Counted from the stretch's first letter, positions 7,883 through 16,481 are shown. The stretch is DNA of 64,000 nucleotides from Streptomyces hawaiiensis (GCF_004803895.1 NZ_CP021978.1:4030001-4094000), one strand, 5' to 3'. A program made the numbers and translations. Notes: generated by a model not told the origin, from the letters alone.

Positions 7883-8152
7883 ATGGACCACATCGTCACT
7901 GTTCAGGACGCTGTTACCGCGTTCGCCGACTGGATCGAACCGACCAACGATGAGCTGGACGCCATCGAGGCGGAGATGCCGCTGATCCTGGCGGACGTCG
8001 ACCTGATCGACGCACAGATCATCACGCTCGACCGCCTCCCCAACGAGCTGGACACCCGCCGTATCCGCCGCGCCCGCAACCGGGTGCTCAGCGAGCGTCG
8101 GGCCCTGGCCAACCGCACCGCCGGCGTCACGCTGCCCGGCGGTGCGGCATGA
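7883..8152 (+). CDS. DUF6284-like small AICE protein
   Basis: 89 aa, acidic-then-basic helical protein (EPTNDELDAIEAEMPLILAD, then RRIRRARNRVLSERRALANR). The ATG at 7883 follows AGGGAGA with an 11-nt spacing. It resembles the DUF6284 family found at the head of Streptomyces AICE transfer operons; the function is unknown. Its stop overlaps the next start (ATGA at 8149). Confidence 0.65.
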   Translation: MDHIVTVQDAVTAFADWIEPTNDELDAIEAEMPLILADVDLIDAQIITLDRLPNELDTRRIRRARNRVLSERRALANRTAGVTLPGGAA

Positions 8153-8343
8153 GGCCGACCCCTTCCCCGCGCGGCTGGGAGCTCCTGCTCGCCATGGCGG
8201 GTGCGCTGGCGGCGATGGCCGGTACAACGGCCGTCTTCGTCACCCACGAGCAGGCCTGGCGTTACCTGGTCGCGGCCGGCTGCTTCGCACAGTTCATCGG
8301 CTGGGTCCGGCACGGCCGGCGCCTGAGGGGCGGTGCCCGATGA
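8149..8343 (+). CDS. Small two-TM membrane protein
   Basis: 64 aa with two hydrophobic segments (about residues 12-28 and 38-52) and a basic C-terminus (RHGRRLRGGAR). It is coupled by ATGA overlaps to both neighbours in the transfer operon. Small membrane proteins at this place in AICEs and Streptomyces plasmids are usually spread (Spd) proteins; that role is inferred. Confidence 0.65.
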   Translation: MRPTPSPRGWELLLAMAGALAAMAGTTAVFVTHEQAWRYLVAAGCFAQFIGWVRHGRRLRGGAR

Positions 8344-9242
8344 ACCGCACGGGCCGTATCGCTCTCGTCCTGGCCCTGGTGGCCGTGGTCGGCATGGCGT
8401 TTCGGGTCTCCTGGAACGCGCTGCGGGACATCGCCAACGCGGTGGGCGCGGACCAGACCGCCGCCACCCTCTACCCGTTCGTGGTCGACGGACTGATGGC
8501 ACTCGCGCTGGTCGCCACGCTCGTGCTGGTCGGCCAGGACCGGACGTTCGCGCTGCGGGTGCTGGGCACCTACACCGCCGCCTCGCTGGTCCTCAACTAC
8601 GTTCACGGTCTGGTCCCCGCCCTGCACGGTCGGGCGGTCGACTGGGGACGGCTCGCCGACTGGGACCCCGCCAACTGGGCTCTGGTCCTGCTCGCTACCT
8701 CGCTTCCGGTCGGGTCGATCTACTTCGGGTCCGATCTGGTCGCCAAGGTGCTGCACCACCGCCCCGCCCCGATTCCCACCGCAGAAACGAATGCGGAGGA
8801 ATCCACCAAGACCGAGAGGAATCGGTCTACGGCTGACCTGCCGGAATCGACCCCCGCCCCGATCACCGCGACGGTCGTGCGGGTGCCCGACCCGGTACCG
8901 GTCGACTACCTGAAGTCGGCTCTGCCGCTCAAGCCCGTTCCCGCGATCGCCCCGCCGATCGCACCGACCCCGGTCACGCCGACCGTGCGCCGTGCATCGG
9001 CTGCCGAGTCGACCCGACCGCGTCGGGCGACCGGTCGGGTTCCCCAGGCGGCCCGATCGGCGCGGCCCAAGCGCACCCCCGCTCAGTTGCTCGCTGAGGC
9101 GCGCACCGCGACAGCCGGTTGGACGGACGCTCAGATCACGGCGGAGGGCATCCGGCGCGAGGTGCACACCTCGCCCGCGAACGCGCGGACGCTGCGGGAC
9201 ACGCTCCTTGCTGAGCGTGCCGCCACTGTCGGGACGCCGTGA
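8340..9242 (+). CDS. DUF2637 membrane protein of the transfer operon
   Basis: 300 aa. The N-terminal 140 residues hold four hydrophobic helices characteristic of DUF2637 (RIALVLALVAVVGMAFRVSW, LYPFVVDGLMALALVATLVLV, TYTAASLVLNYVHG, WALVLLATSLPVGSIYFG). A long Pro/Thr/Ala-rich linker follows, then a short basic helical domain (TPAQLLAEARTATAGWTDAQ). DUF2637 proteins are found in actinobacterial conjugative elements and often carry a C-terminal DNA-binding part. It is likely a membrane partner of the translocase. The start overlaps the previous stop and the stop overlaps the next start. Confidence 0.8.
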   Translation: MNRTGRIALVLALVAVVGMAFRVSWNALRDIANAVGADQTAATLYPFVVDGLMALALVATLVLVGQDRTFALRVLGTYTAASLVLNYVHGLVPALHGRAVDWGRLADWDPANWALVLLATSLPVGSIYFGSDLVAKVLHHRPAPIPTAETNAEESTKTERNRSTADLPESTPAPITATVVRVPDPVPVDYLKSALPLKPVPAIAPPIAPTPVTPTVRRASAAESTRPRRATGRVPQAARSARPKRTPAQLLAEARTATAGWTDAQITAEGIRREVHTSPANARTLRDTLLAERAATVGTP

Positions 9243-9631
9243 TGTCCGCCGCGTGGGGCAAGTGCTTCGACCCTGCCGGGGCCCGCTACGGGATACCCAC
9301 CTACCCGTGGCGCCTGGCACCGGACGGGTTGGCCACCCGCCGGCAGTTACGGGCCCAGGGCCTGCGTCCGGGCGGTCAGCCGATCGCCGCGCAGGCCATG
9401 CGCATCAACCGCCGTACCGGCACGCCGCGCGTGGCCTACCTGTACTGCGTCGACCGCGCGCTGCCCGTGCGGCCGATGACCTCGCGCAAGTGGGGCGCCC
9501 TCGCCCTGGCCATGCTCGCCCGCCGCACCTGCCCCTCGTGCGGCATCACCTACAGCTACTGCATTTCCCGCCGCTACGGCATGTGCGGGATGTGCATCGA
9601 CGCCAACCACGCTGCTCAGACAGGGAGTTGA
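9242..9631 (+). CDS. RRQRL-motif zinc-binding protein
   Basis: 129 aa. It carries a TRRQLRAQGLRPGGQP motif (residues 32-47), close to the RRQRL motif that names this AICE family. The C-terminus has a Cys cluster (CPSCGITYSYC, then CGMC) that probably binds zinc. TGATG overlap with the DUF2637 gene. The function in transfer is unknown. Confidence 0.72.
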   Translation: MSAAWGKCFDPAGARYGIPTYPWRLAPDGLATRRQLRAQGLRPGGQPIAAQAMRINRRTGTPRVAYLYCVDRALPVRPMTSRKWGALALAMLARRTCPSCGITYSYCISRRYGMCGMCIDANHAAQTGS

Positions 9632-9632
9632 C

Positions 9633-9950
9633 ATGGGTAAGCCCGATACCCGTCGCCTGGACAAGGCGATCAGGCTGACGGAGCGCAAGTTGGAAGCGGT
9701 CCGCAATGGTGAGATGTGGCCGCTGACCGGACAGGAGCGGCGCCAGGTGCTGCGGGCGCTGGCCGGAGGCTCCTACAAGGTGGCGCGGGGCAAGAGTGCT
9801 GCGCGCGCCGAACGGCAGATGGACAGCGTCTCGACGTCTGCTGAGACCCGGCTGATTGCCGAACTGACCGCGTTGCAGGGCGAGCGTCAGCGGATCGTGA
9901 CGGAGGCCGCCAAGGACAAGGCCGCCAAGAAGTCGTCGGGTTGGTGGTGA
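9633..9950 (+). CDS. Hypothetical AICE protein, helical and basic
   Basis: 105 aa, starting one base after the previous stop. Charged and mostly helical (LDKAIRLTERKLEAVRNGEM, AETRLIAELTALQGERQRIV), no Cys and no membrane segment. No family is recognised. Its position between the zinc protein and the translocase puts it in the transfer operon. Confidence 0.65.
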   Translation: MGKPDTRRLDKAIRLTERKLEAVRNGEMWPLTGQERRQVLRALAGGSYKVARGKSAARAERQMDSVSTSAETRLIAELTALQGERQRIVTEAAKDKAAKKSSGWW

Positions 9951-10096
9951 CCGCGCCCACCAGCGCACTTCCCGCCGCATGACGCGCGGCCCGTACGCCT
10001 CGCCTGCCGGGGTGGTCGCCCCTGCCACGGACCCGGCCACCCCGGCACCCTCCCGCAACTCCCGCCCCGAGTAGGGCAGTCAGGAGTACTTCCAGC

Positions 10097-12223
10097 ATGT
10101 CCGAGAACGTCGTCAGCCTCCACAAGACCACCGAAACCCCCGATGAGGGCGCTCCCGTGACCACCTTGACGGTGGTCCCCGACGCCCCGCCCGCGCCGAT
10201 CGTGCCCCTCTGGGTGCGCTCCGGCCGCGCGGTGCGCACGATCGTCACCCACGAGACCACCAGGACGACCGCCCGCGCCGTGGTCCGCCACGGCCTCTAC
10301 ACGCTCAACGGGGGCCGGATCGTGGCCCGCCGCACCTGGGACGGCAAGACCGGTGCCCGCTACGAGCGCATGCTCCGGGCCGCCGAAGCCGCGGGCAACT
10401 ACGAGGTAGCCGAGGAGTGGGAAGAGCGCTTGCAGCGCTTCCGCGAGGCCCGCCACCGCCGCCGCATGGACCTGCTCCACTCCCCACTGGACGTGGCCAA
10501 GGGCGTCGGGGTCGGCGTTGGCATGAGCATCGGCGTCCTGGTCGCGCTCGGGGTCGTGATGGCCATCAACAACCACGACGTCACCGACGTCATCACCCCG
10601 CTCGCGGCCACGATTGAGTTCATCGGCCTGCTGATCCGGATCGTGCAAATCGTGTGGGGTCCCGCTCTCGTGATCGGCCCGCTGCTGGCTCTGCTGGGCA
10701 TGTGGATGGTCGGCAGCAAACAGCAGGCCGCCCCCGCGTGGGCGCTGCCCGCGAACGTGCGCAATGGTGAGGGTGAGCCGATCACCCCGTCCATCGTGGT
10801 CAAGGCTCTGCGGGATCTCGGCATCCCCGCGCTGCGTAAGGCGATCACGGAGATGGGCGACGCCGGCGCGAGCATGCTGGGCCCGATCCGGATCGCCGGT
10901 TGCGGTGTCGAGGTCGATGTCACCCTGCCCTCCGGGGTGGCCACGAACGAGGTGCAGGGCAAGCGGCGCAAGCTGGCGGAGAACCTGACCCGGCACGAGC
11001 ACGAGGTGTTCATCACCATCCCCGAAGCGGCCCGCACGGTCCGCCTGTGGATCGCCGACTCGGGCGCGCTGGATGAGCCGATCGGCCCGTCCCCGCTGGT
11101 CACCGACGAGACGCTGACCGCCAACTACAAGAGCGGTAAGGCGCCGTGGGGGCAGGACCTGCGCGGCGACGCCGCCGCCCTGTCGCTGTATCAGCGGCAT
11201 CTGCTCATCACGGGTCTGTCGAACCAGGGCAAGACCGCCGCGCTGCGCTCGCTGGCGCTGTGGGCGTCGCTGGATCGTCGGGTTGAGTTCCGGATCGCCG
11301 ACCTCAAGGGCGCCGGTGACTGGGCCATGTTCGACGGTTTGGCCACAGTGCTGATCCAGGGGCCGACCGATGAGCACGTCATCGAGGCGACCGAGATGGT
11401 TGAGGGTCTGGTCGACGAGATGAACCGCCGTATCGCGGCACGCCAGGCGGACCCCACGGTGGTGTTCGACCCGCTGATCGGGATCGTGGACGAAGCGCAG
11501 GTGGCGTTCATGTGCCCGGCCGTGGACGACGAGAAGCGCCCCTACGGCGGCTCCAAAGCGACCTCCCGGTACTTCATGGGCGTACGTAAGGTCCACAACC
11601 AAGGCCGTGTGGTCGACGTGCTCATGTACGAGGGGACGCAGGACCCCACCGACCAGAACCTTCCCAAGCTGGTGCGGGAGGGCGCGCACACCCGTGCCTC
11701 GCTCGCGCTGGGCACCGAGGCACAAGCCGTCATGGCCTTGGGTGAGAAGGCCGTCAACGGCGGGGCCGCCCCGCACCTGCTCCGGCAGGGTCTGGACAAG
11801 GGAACGCTGGTCGTTGCCTCCGACGGCATCGACATTCCCAAGGGCCAGTCGTCGATCACGGTGCGCACCCACTTCATCGGCGACGACGACGCCAAGGCCA
11901 TCACCGACCGCGCCAAGGCCATGCGCGCCGGCATCACCACCCTGACCGTCGTCGGGCGCGGCGAGGAGCGCGATGCGCTCGCCGACATCGCCGCCGCCAT
12001 CGGTGACGTCAAGCGGCCCTTTACCCAGGACGTCCTCAAGCGGCTCGCGATGCTCAACGAGGACACCTACGGCGGCTGGACCAACGGCGACCTCAAGCGC
12101 GTGCTGGAGGCCAACGATGTCGAGCCCTACAAGTCGCACGGGCGCATGGTCGTGCGCCGTGACGACGTCCTCGCCGCGCTCGCCAACCGCGACGACGAGG
12201 GTTCCGCTTCTGCTGCCGAGTAG
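10097..12223 (+). CDS. FtsK/SpoIIIE-type conjugal DNA translocase (TraB-like)
   Basis: 708 aa. Hexameric ATPase that pumps double-stranded DNA between mycelia in Streptomyces conjugation. Two membrane segments lie at about 135-157 and 172-205. Walker A is GLSNQGKT (about 373-380) and Walker B is LIGIVDEAQ (about 460-468), with a sensor-like GTQDPTDQNLPK afterwards. The C-terminal 75 residues form a winged-helix-like domain (KRPFTQDVLKRLAMLNEDTY) corresponding to the gamma domain that reads the transfer-locus repeats. The candidate transfer locus with seven repeats lies directly downstream. Confidence 0.93.
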   Translation: MSENVVSLHKTTETPDEGAPVTTLTVVPDAPPAPIVPLWVRSGRAVRTIVTHETTRTTARAVVRHGLYTLNGGRIVARRTWDGKTGARYERMLRAAEAAGNYEVAEEWEERLQRFREARHRRRMDLLHSPLDVAKGVGVGVGMSIGVLVALGVVMAINNHDVTDVITPLAATIEFIGLLIRIVQIVWGPALVIGPLLALLGMWMVGSKQQAAPAWALPANVRNGEGEPITPSIVVKALRDLGIPALRKAITEMGDAGASMLGPIRIAGCGVEVDVTLPSGVATNEVQGKRRKLAENLTRHEHEVFITIPEAARTVRLWIADSGALDEPIGPSPLVTDETLTANYKSGKAPWGQDLRGDAAALSLYQRHLLITGLSNQGKTAALRSLALWASLDRRVEFRIADLKGAGDWAMFDGLATVLIQGPTDEHVIEATEMVEGLVDEMNRRIAARQADPTVVFDPLIGIVDEAQVAFMCPAVDDEKRPYGGSKATSRYFMGVRKVHNQGRVVDVLMYEGTQDPTDQNLPKLVREGAHTRASLALGTEAQAVMALGEKAVNGGAAPHLLRQGLDKGTLVVASDGIDIPKGQSSITVRTHFIGDDDAKAITDRAKAMRAGITTLTVVGRGEERDALADIAAAIGDVKRPFTQDVLKRLAMLNEDTYGGWTNGDLKRVLEANDVEPYKSHGRMVVRRDDVLAALANRDDEGSASAAE

Positions 12224-12224
12224 T

Positions 12225-12401
12225 GGGGAGGCGGCCCCGTCCGCGTCGGGGAGGCGGGGAGAACTCCCCAACCGCCTCCCCGCCCCGCCTCCCCCACGCT
12301 GATCAGCGAAAACATCAGTTCGGGGAGGCGGGGAGGCGTGCAGGTCAGCACCCCGAAACCCCCCTCTCAGCGCCCCCACAAGGGGGTGTCCCCGCCTCCC
12401 C
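12225..12401. repeat. Candidate clt transfer locus: seven GGGGAGGCGG repeats
   Basis: Plus-strand copies start at 12225, 12248, 12322 and 12330 (the last ends in T); minus-strand copies lie at 12272-12281, 12285-12294 and 12392-12401. Copies at 12247-12257 and 12272-12282 can form an 11-bp hairpin, and 12318-12331 with 12392-12405 is a perfect 14-bp inverted repeat. The array lies immediately 3' of the translocase gene, where pSVH1-type plasmids carry the clt bound by TraB through short repeated octamers. The function is inferred. Confidence 0.65.
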
Positions 12402-12426
12402 GAACCACGTTCGGAAGGGATTCCGC

Positions 12427-12891
12427 ATGTACCCCGAACCTGCCCGCCACGCGCCCGCTGAGCGGGCCGTGGAAGTCCACCAGCCGACCCCGCTCCCGCC
12501 CGCCGTGATGGCCCCGGCGCCGATGGTCGCCGTGCAGCCGGGCGCCGTGCCGTCGGTCGCGAGCATCGTCCTGCCCGACGGCCGCGTCGTCACCGGCTAC
12601 GCCATCAACCCCGCACAGCCCGAACCCCTCGCCGCGAAACCGCCCGTATCCCGCACGGCCGTCAACGTCGCCCTCGGGGGCGTCGGCTTCCTCGCCGTGT
12701 GCGGCGGCCTACTCCTGCTCACCACCTTCATCACCGCCCTGACCGCGCTCATCACCCAGCTCATCACCCTCGCCGCAGTCATCTTCGGCGGCTGGATCGC
12801 CGTGCAGGTCTTCAAGCCGCACGGCCACCAGGGCGGGACCACGGTCAACATCCGCAAAGCCATCTTCAAACGCAACCACTTCAACGGCTGA
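12427..12891 (+). CDS. SpdB-like membrane protein
   Basis: 154 aa. A Pro-rich N-terminal half is followed by two adjacent hydrophobic helices (VALGGVGFLAVCGGLLLLTT and LITLAAVIFGGWIAVQVF) and a short basic tail (IRKAIFKRNHFNG). This layout and position fit a plasmid-spread protein of Streptomyces conjugative elements. GAAGGGA lies before the ATG. Confidence 0.65.
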   Translation: MYPEPARHAPAERAVEVHQPTPLPPAVMAPAPMVAVQPGAVPSVASIVLPDGRVVTGYAINPAQPEPLAAKPPVSRTAVNVALGGVGFLAVCGGLLLLTTFITALTALITQLITLAAVIFGGWIAVQVFKPHGHQGGTTVNIRKAIFKRNHFNG

Positions 12892-12902
12892 CTGGAGCCT
12901 TC

Positions 12903-13367
12903 GTGTTCGAGATCCGCGCCATCTGCGACCCCGACGACACCGACCGCGTCACGACCGCGTTGAAGACCGCGTTCACGACCGGTGAGGTACGCATGTACCC
13001 GACCCGGGACGGCAAGCGCACCCGCCTCTACCTCACCGCTGACCACCACCCCACGCCGGCGGACTGGCCCACCCCGGAGCAGGCGTACGCGAACGCTCCG
13101 AGCATCAACAGCGAGATCGGCTGGACGGCCCGCTTCCTCGCCGACTCCGCATGTTTCACGGAGCTGGGACGGGACTTCTACCTGCGCAAAGCCGCCCTGC
13201 TCGACCGCATCGCACTCCTGGACGAGCTCGGCACGGTCGGCGACGCCACCCAGGCCGCCGACGCGGCGGCCCTGTACCTGCTCGACATCGACCAGCCCGG
13301 CGTGATCTGTGACCCGCGCGCCTACGTCCGTCAGCAGTACGCCCTCATGACCGCCGACGACCAGTAG
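12903..13367 (+). CDS. Hypothetical AICE protein
   Basis: 154 aa from a GTG at 12903 with GGAG 6 nt upstream. It starts VFEIRAICDPDDTDRVTTAL, looking like a small alpha/beta N-terminal domain, then a helical region (FYLRKAALLDRIALLDELG). Proteins of this type occur beside spread genes in Streptomyces AICEs, but no function is known. A strong hairpin follows. Confidence 0.65.
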   Translation: MFEIRAICDPDDTDRVTTALKTAFTTGEVRMYPTRDGKRTRLYLTADHHPTPADWPTPEQAYANAPSINSEIGWTARFLADSACFTELGRDFYLRKAALLDRIALLDELGTVGDATQAADAAALYLLDIDQPGVICDPRAYVRQQYALMTADDQ

Positions 13368-13373
13368 CTACGC

Positions 13374-13415
13374 CAAGGGCGGCCCCCGTCTCGCCAAAGT
13401 CCGGGGCCGCCCTTG
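13374..13415 (+). terminator. Hairpin terminator after the transfer operon
   Basis: A perfect 13-bp stem (13374-13386 with 13403-13415) with a 16-nt loop separates the transfer/spread genes from the replication genes. Confidence 0.8.
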
Positions 13416-13454
13416 TCAGCCAGTCACCTACCAAGGAACTGGAGACAACCCAGC

Positions 13455-14333
13455 ATGACGCAACCCACCGACATCCGGCGAGTACCGGACACCCTCAACA
13501 GCCCTCTGAGCATCGCGCTTGACCTCGCGGCGTCCGGCGTGCCCCCGCTACCGCTGCGGGCCGGCAAAATGCCGTTCGGCAACTGCCGTGCCTGCGCCCG
13601 CAACGCCTGCGGGGGCCGGCCAAACATGAAAATCCCCGGCCCCTGCACTTGCCCGGCACCCTGCCACGGCTGGGCTGCCGCCACCACCGACCCCACCGTC
13701 CTGCGCTCCCGAGAATGGGCGAGGGCGTGGTGCGAGGCGCCAGCGGTGGCTTACCACCCTGGCGGTGCCGGACTGACCGTCGTGGACCTCGACAGCGCGG
13801 AAGCCATCATGTGGGCCCGTGCGAGTCTGCCCGCCACCCGGATCGTGCGCACGAACCGGGGTGAGCACTGGATCTACCAGGGCACCATGCAGTCCGCCAA
13901 CGCGGTCCGGCCCGGTGTGGACATCAAGTCCCTTATGCAGTACGCCCGTTGGCTCGGACCCGGCACCGGCGACATGGCCGCTCTGCCGGACGCTGTGCGG
14001 GCGCTGGCAGTAAAGGAGCCGTCCCCTTTCCGCGGGGCGCCACAGACGCTCACAGTGCCCCTCACGGCCGGACAGGGTGAGTGCCGCCACCGCACACCCA
14101 CCTACCTCGATCGTGGCATCGCCATGGCAGAGCAGCGCATCACGGAGGCCCGCAGCGCGGTGCACGCCACGGTCTACCGCACGTTCCTCGCCGTGCTCTC
14201 GACGCATGGCCGGTGCGGCTGCCTGACCGATGCCCATGTCGCGCGGCTGTTCGCTGCCGCGCAGGCGAAGGGTGAATCGGTGCGGCACTGCACCGACGCG
14301 TGGACCAACGCCCGCACCGCACTGGGGATGTGA
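13455..14333 (+). CDS. Prim-Pol type primase/polymerase, AICE replication
   Basis: 292 aa from the ATG at 13455. It belongs to the bifunctional DNA primase/polymerase N-terminal family: the opening ALDLAASGVPPLPLRAG is typical, and VVDLDSAEA provides the paired acidic metal ligands, with HWIYQG and VDIKSLMQYARWLGPG further on. A Cys-rich insert (CRACARNACGG, CTCPAPCHGW) near residues 40-75 looks like a zinc knuckle. With the next gene it forms the replication module; RepPP-type AICEs use Prim-Pol initiators. Three bases separate it from the ATPase start. Confidence 0.85.
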   Translation: MTQPTDIRRVPDTLNSPLSIALDLAASGVPPLPLRAGKMPFGNCRACARNACGGRPNMKIPGPCTCPAPCHGWAAATTDPTVLRSREWARAWCEAPAVAYHPGGAGLTVVDLDSAEAIMWARASLPATRIVRTNRGEHWIYQGTMQSANAVRPGVDIKSLMQYARWLGPGTGDMAALPDAVRALAVKEPSPFRGAPQTLTVPLTAGQGECRHRTPTYLDRGIAMAEQRITEARSAVHATVYRTFLAVLSTHGRCGCLTDAHVARLFAAAQAKGESVRHCTDAWTNARTALGM

Positions 14334-14335
14334 CC

Positions 14336-15811
14336 GTGTCCGAGGACGAGAAGACTCCGGCCCGCCAGATCATCACCGACTACGCGCAAGCGCACTTCCG
14401 GTACTTCCGCACCGTCGACGGCACCGTCTACGCGCAGCGCAACGGCCACCCCGTTGCCCGCCCGATCCGCTCCCAGGGCACTACAGGCAGCCACCGCCAG
14501 GAACTCATGGTCGGCCTCTACAAGGACGGGGTCGGCGTGTTCAACGGCACGGCACTCAAGGAGGCGTTGGACTTGATCGAAGCCCTCGCGCTGACCGAGG
14601 ACGTACAGCCCACCCACATCCGCGTCGCCCCGGGGTTCGACGGCGCGACCTGGCTCGACCTGGGGCGCAACGACGGTAAGTCCGTCCGCATCCACCCCAC
14701 CGGATGGGACATCCTCACCCCCGATCCGCAGGAAGTCTGCTGGAGGCGCACCCAGCTCACGGGGGAACTCCCACTGCCCGCCAAGGACACCAACGGCAAG
14801 GGCATCGATCTCCTGCTGCGCCTGTGCAACTTCGCCGGGGCCGAGACCGAATGCCTGGCCATTGCCTGGTTGATCGGCTGCCTGGAACCCTCCGTGCCCG
14901 TCCCGGCCCCCTTCCTCACTGGCCCCCAGGGGGCGGGCAAGTCCACCGGCGGCCGGATGCTCGTGCGGATCATCGAAGGGATGAGCGGTGACCTGCGCCG
15001 GGCGCCGAAGGACGAGGAGAACATGATCACGGCGGTTGCTGCGGGATGGGTCACCGCCCTGGACAACCTCTCTCACCTGCCCCCGGACCTGTCCGACCTG
15101 ATGTGCTGCATCGTGACCGGTGCCGAGAGCATCAAGCGCGCCCTGTTCACGGATGGCGACGTCGTGCGCTCCCGCTACCGGCGCCCCATACTGCTGACCG
15201 GTATCGACGTCGGCGTCATCCGGCCCGACCTCGCCGAACGCCTCCTCCCGCTGCGTCTCGTGCGGCCCCGGGTGCGGCGCACCGAGGCAGAGCTGTGGGC
15301 GGAGTACGCAGAGATCCTTCCCGTCGTTCTCGGCTCCCTGCTGGACCTGACCGTGAAGGTGCGGGCCGCTCAAGCGGACACCCCCACCGACCTGCGGATG
15401 GCCGACTTCGCCCACCTGTGCGCACAGCTCGACGCGGCCACCGGTTTCAACTCGCTGGCCGCCTACCGGGCCAGCCTCGACGACCTCAACGACGACGTCA
15501 TCGAAGGAGACCTGCTCGCTCAGACGGTCCTGAAGCACGCGGCCGGACTCGATGAGGGAGCGGACGTCCGCATGACGTCCTCGGAATGGCTGCACTGCCT
15601 CACCACCCTCTACAGCGGTGAGGAGTGCCGTCCCCTGCCCAAGGGCTGGCCCACCACGGGCAAGGTTCTCTCCGACCGTCTCAAGCGGCTGCAACCCACC
15701 CTTGCCGCACGAGGCGTGCTCATCGACTGGGGGCGCACCAGCGCCGCCCGTTACATCGAAATGACCCGGGCCGCCGCGCTCACCCTCAACCAGCAGGAAA
15801 CGGCGTTCTGA
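14336..15811 (+). CDS. Plasmid-type replication ATPase/helicase
   Basis: 491 aa from a GTG three bases after the Prim-Pol stop. Walker A is GPQGAGKST (about 200-208); ALDNLSHLPPDLSDLMCCIV provides the Walker B-like/sensor region, and RPILLTGIDVGVIRPDL the sensor-1/arginine-finger part. This is the primase-associated ATPase type found in phages and AICEs. It probably unwinds or remodels DNA at the element origin, perhaps at the GCGTCAC repeats downstream. Split Prim-Pol and ATPase genes correspond to one fused replicase in other elements. Confidence 0.82.
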   Translation: MSEDEKTPARQIITDYAQAHFRYFRTVDGTVYAQRNGHPVARPIRSQGTTGSHRQELMVGLYKDGVGVFNGTALKEALDLIEALALTEDVQPTHIRVAPGFDGATWLDLGRNDGKSVRIHPTGWDILTPDPQEVCWRRTQLTGELPLPAKDTNGKGIDLLLRLCNFAGAETECLAIAWLIGCLEPSVPVPAPFLTGPQGAGKSTGGRMLVRIIEGMSGDLRRAPKDEENMITAVAAGWVTALDNLSHLPPDLSDLMCCIVTGAESIKRALFTDGDVVRSRYRRPILLTGIDVGVIRPDLAERLLPLRLVRPRVRRTEAELWAEYAEILPVVLGSLLDLTVKVRAAQADTPTDLRMADFAHLCAQLDAATGFNSLAAYRASLDDLNDDVIEGDLLAQTVLKHAAGLDEGADVRMTSSEWLHCLTTLYSGEECRPLPKGWPTTGKVLSDRLKRLQPTLAARGVLIDWGRTSAARYIEMTRAAALTLNQQETAF

Positions 15812-15828
15812 CCGCACCAGGCGGACAA

Positions 15829-15868
15829 GCAAGAGGAGCACCCCGCCCGGAACGGGTGCTCATCTTGC
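15829..15868 (+). terminator. Hairpin terminator after the replication genes
   Basis: A 15-bp stem with one mismatch (15829-15843 with 15854-15868) closes a 10-nt loop 17 bp after the ATPase stop. Confidence 0.75.
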
Positions 15869-15984
15869 TGTTCGGCGGCGAGCCGCCGCATAGGCGTGCC
15901 GCTGCGCGGCTCCGCATTCACGTTCTGAGCCGCGCATCACCCAAAGACATCACCCCTCCCTTTTTTCCTAAGAGAAGAGACCTT

Positions 15985-16190
15985 GCGTCACCCACGTCAC
16001 CAGCCACCCGAACCCGGTCACTGACCAGCGGTTTCTACCGTGACGCAGACGGCCCGACCCAGCGTCACCGCCCGTCATCCGCGTCACGGGTGACAGAAGC
16101 CCGCCCTGGCCTGTGACACGCCCCGAACTGCCCGCGTCACCGCATAACCACAGGTCAGAACCACAAATGACGGGCGTGACGCGATGACGC
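15985..16190. repeat. Iteron-like GCGTCAC cluster, candidate origin or Xis/Int region
   Basis: The heptamer GCGTCAC occurs on the plus strand at 15985, 16062, 16081 and 16134 and on the minus strand at 16040-16046 and 16176-16182. Near-matches lie at 15994, 16113 and 16184, and a GGTCACTGACC palindrome at 16016-16026. The stretch 15869-16295 has no gene. It begins after a T-rich tract (15959-15966) and lies between the replication genes and xis. I read it as an iteron origin; excisionase binding is the alternative. Confidence 0.6.
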
Positions 16191-16295
16191 AGAAATCCGA
16201 GCATCGGACAGACACACGCTCCCGGCGCCGCCCGCGCCCAACTCACTGCAGGACACCTCACCCAACCCCGAGACGGACATGAGGAGTCACCAACC

Positions 16296-16451
16296 ATGGC
16301 CACCGAAGAGCCGACCGAGCTGCTTAAAGCCCTGCTCGCTCTCGTGCGCATCGGCCCGCCCGGCTTCCGCGTCGGCCGCTACCTCCGCTTCAACCCCGCC
16401 GCCGTACAGGCGTGGGAGGCCGAACGCACCGCCCTCGACGACGCGGCCTGA
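16296..16451 (+). CDS. Short excisionase (Xis)
   Basis: 51 aa. GAGGAG precedes the ATG. The C-terminal half GFRVGRYLRFNPAAVQAWEA matches the wing region of AlpA/MerR-like excisionases (GxRxGRxxRF then a helix with AWE). The N-terminal half TELLKALLALVRIGPP is shorter than usual. It lies 88 bp upstream of int, the standard xis-int order. It is easily missed because of its length. Confidence 0.75.
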   Translation: MATEEPTELLKALLALVRIGPPGFRVGRYLRFNPAAVQAWEAERTALDDAA

Positions 16452-16481
16452 GCCTGCCGCACCCCGCACCACCCAACACCC

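Noticed and set aside
9887..12379. Long open frame (830 codons) on the reverse strand opposite the translocase gene
   Set aside because: It is antisense to the clear FtsK-like gene; GC-rich codon bias keeps the opposite frame free of stops. No domain or ribosome site was seen.
12225..12410. CRISPR-like repeat array
   Set aside because: Copies are in both orientations with irregular spacing and no unique equal-length spacers.
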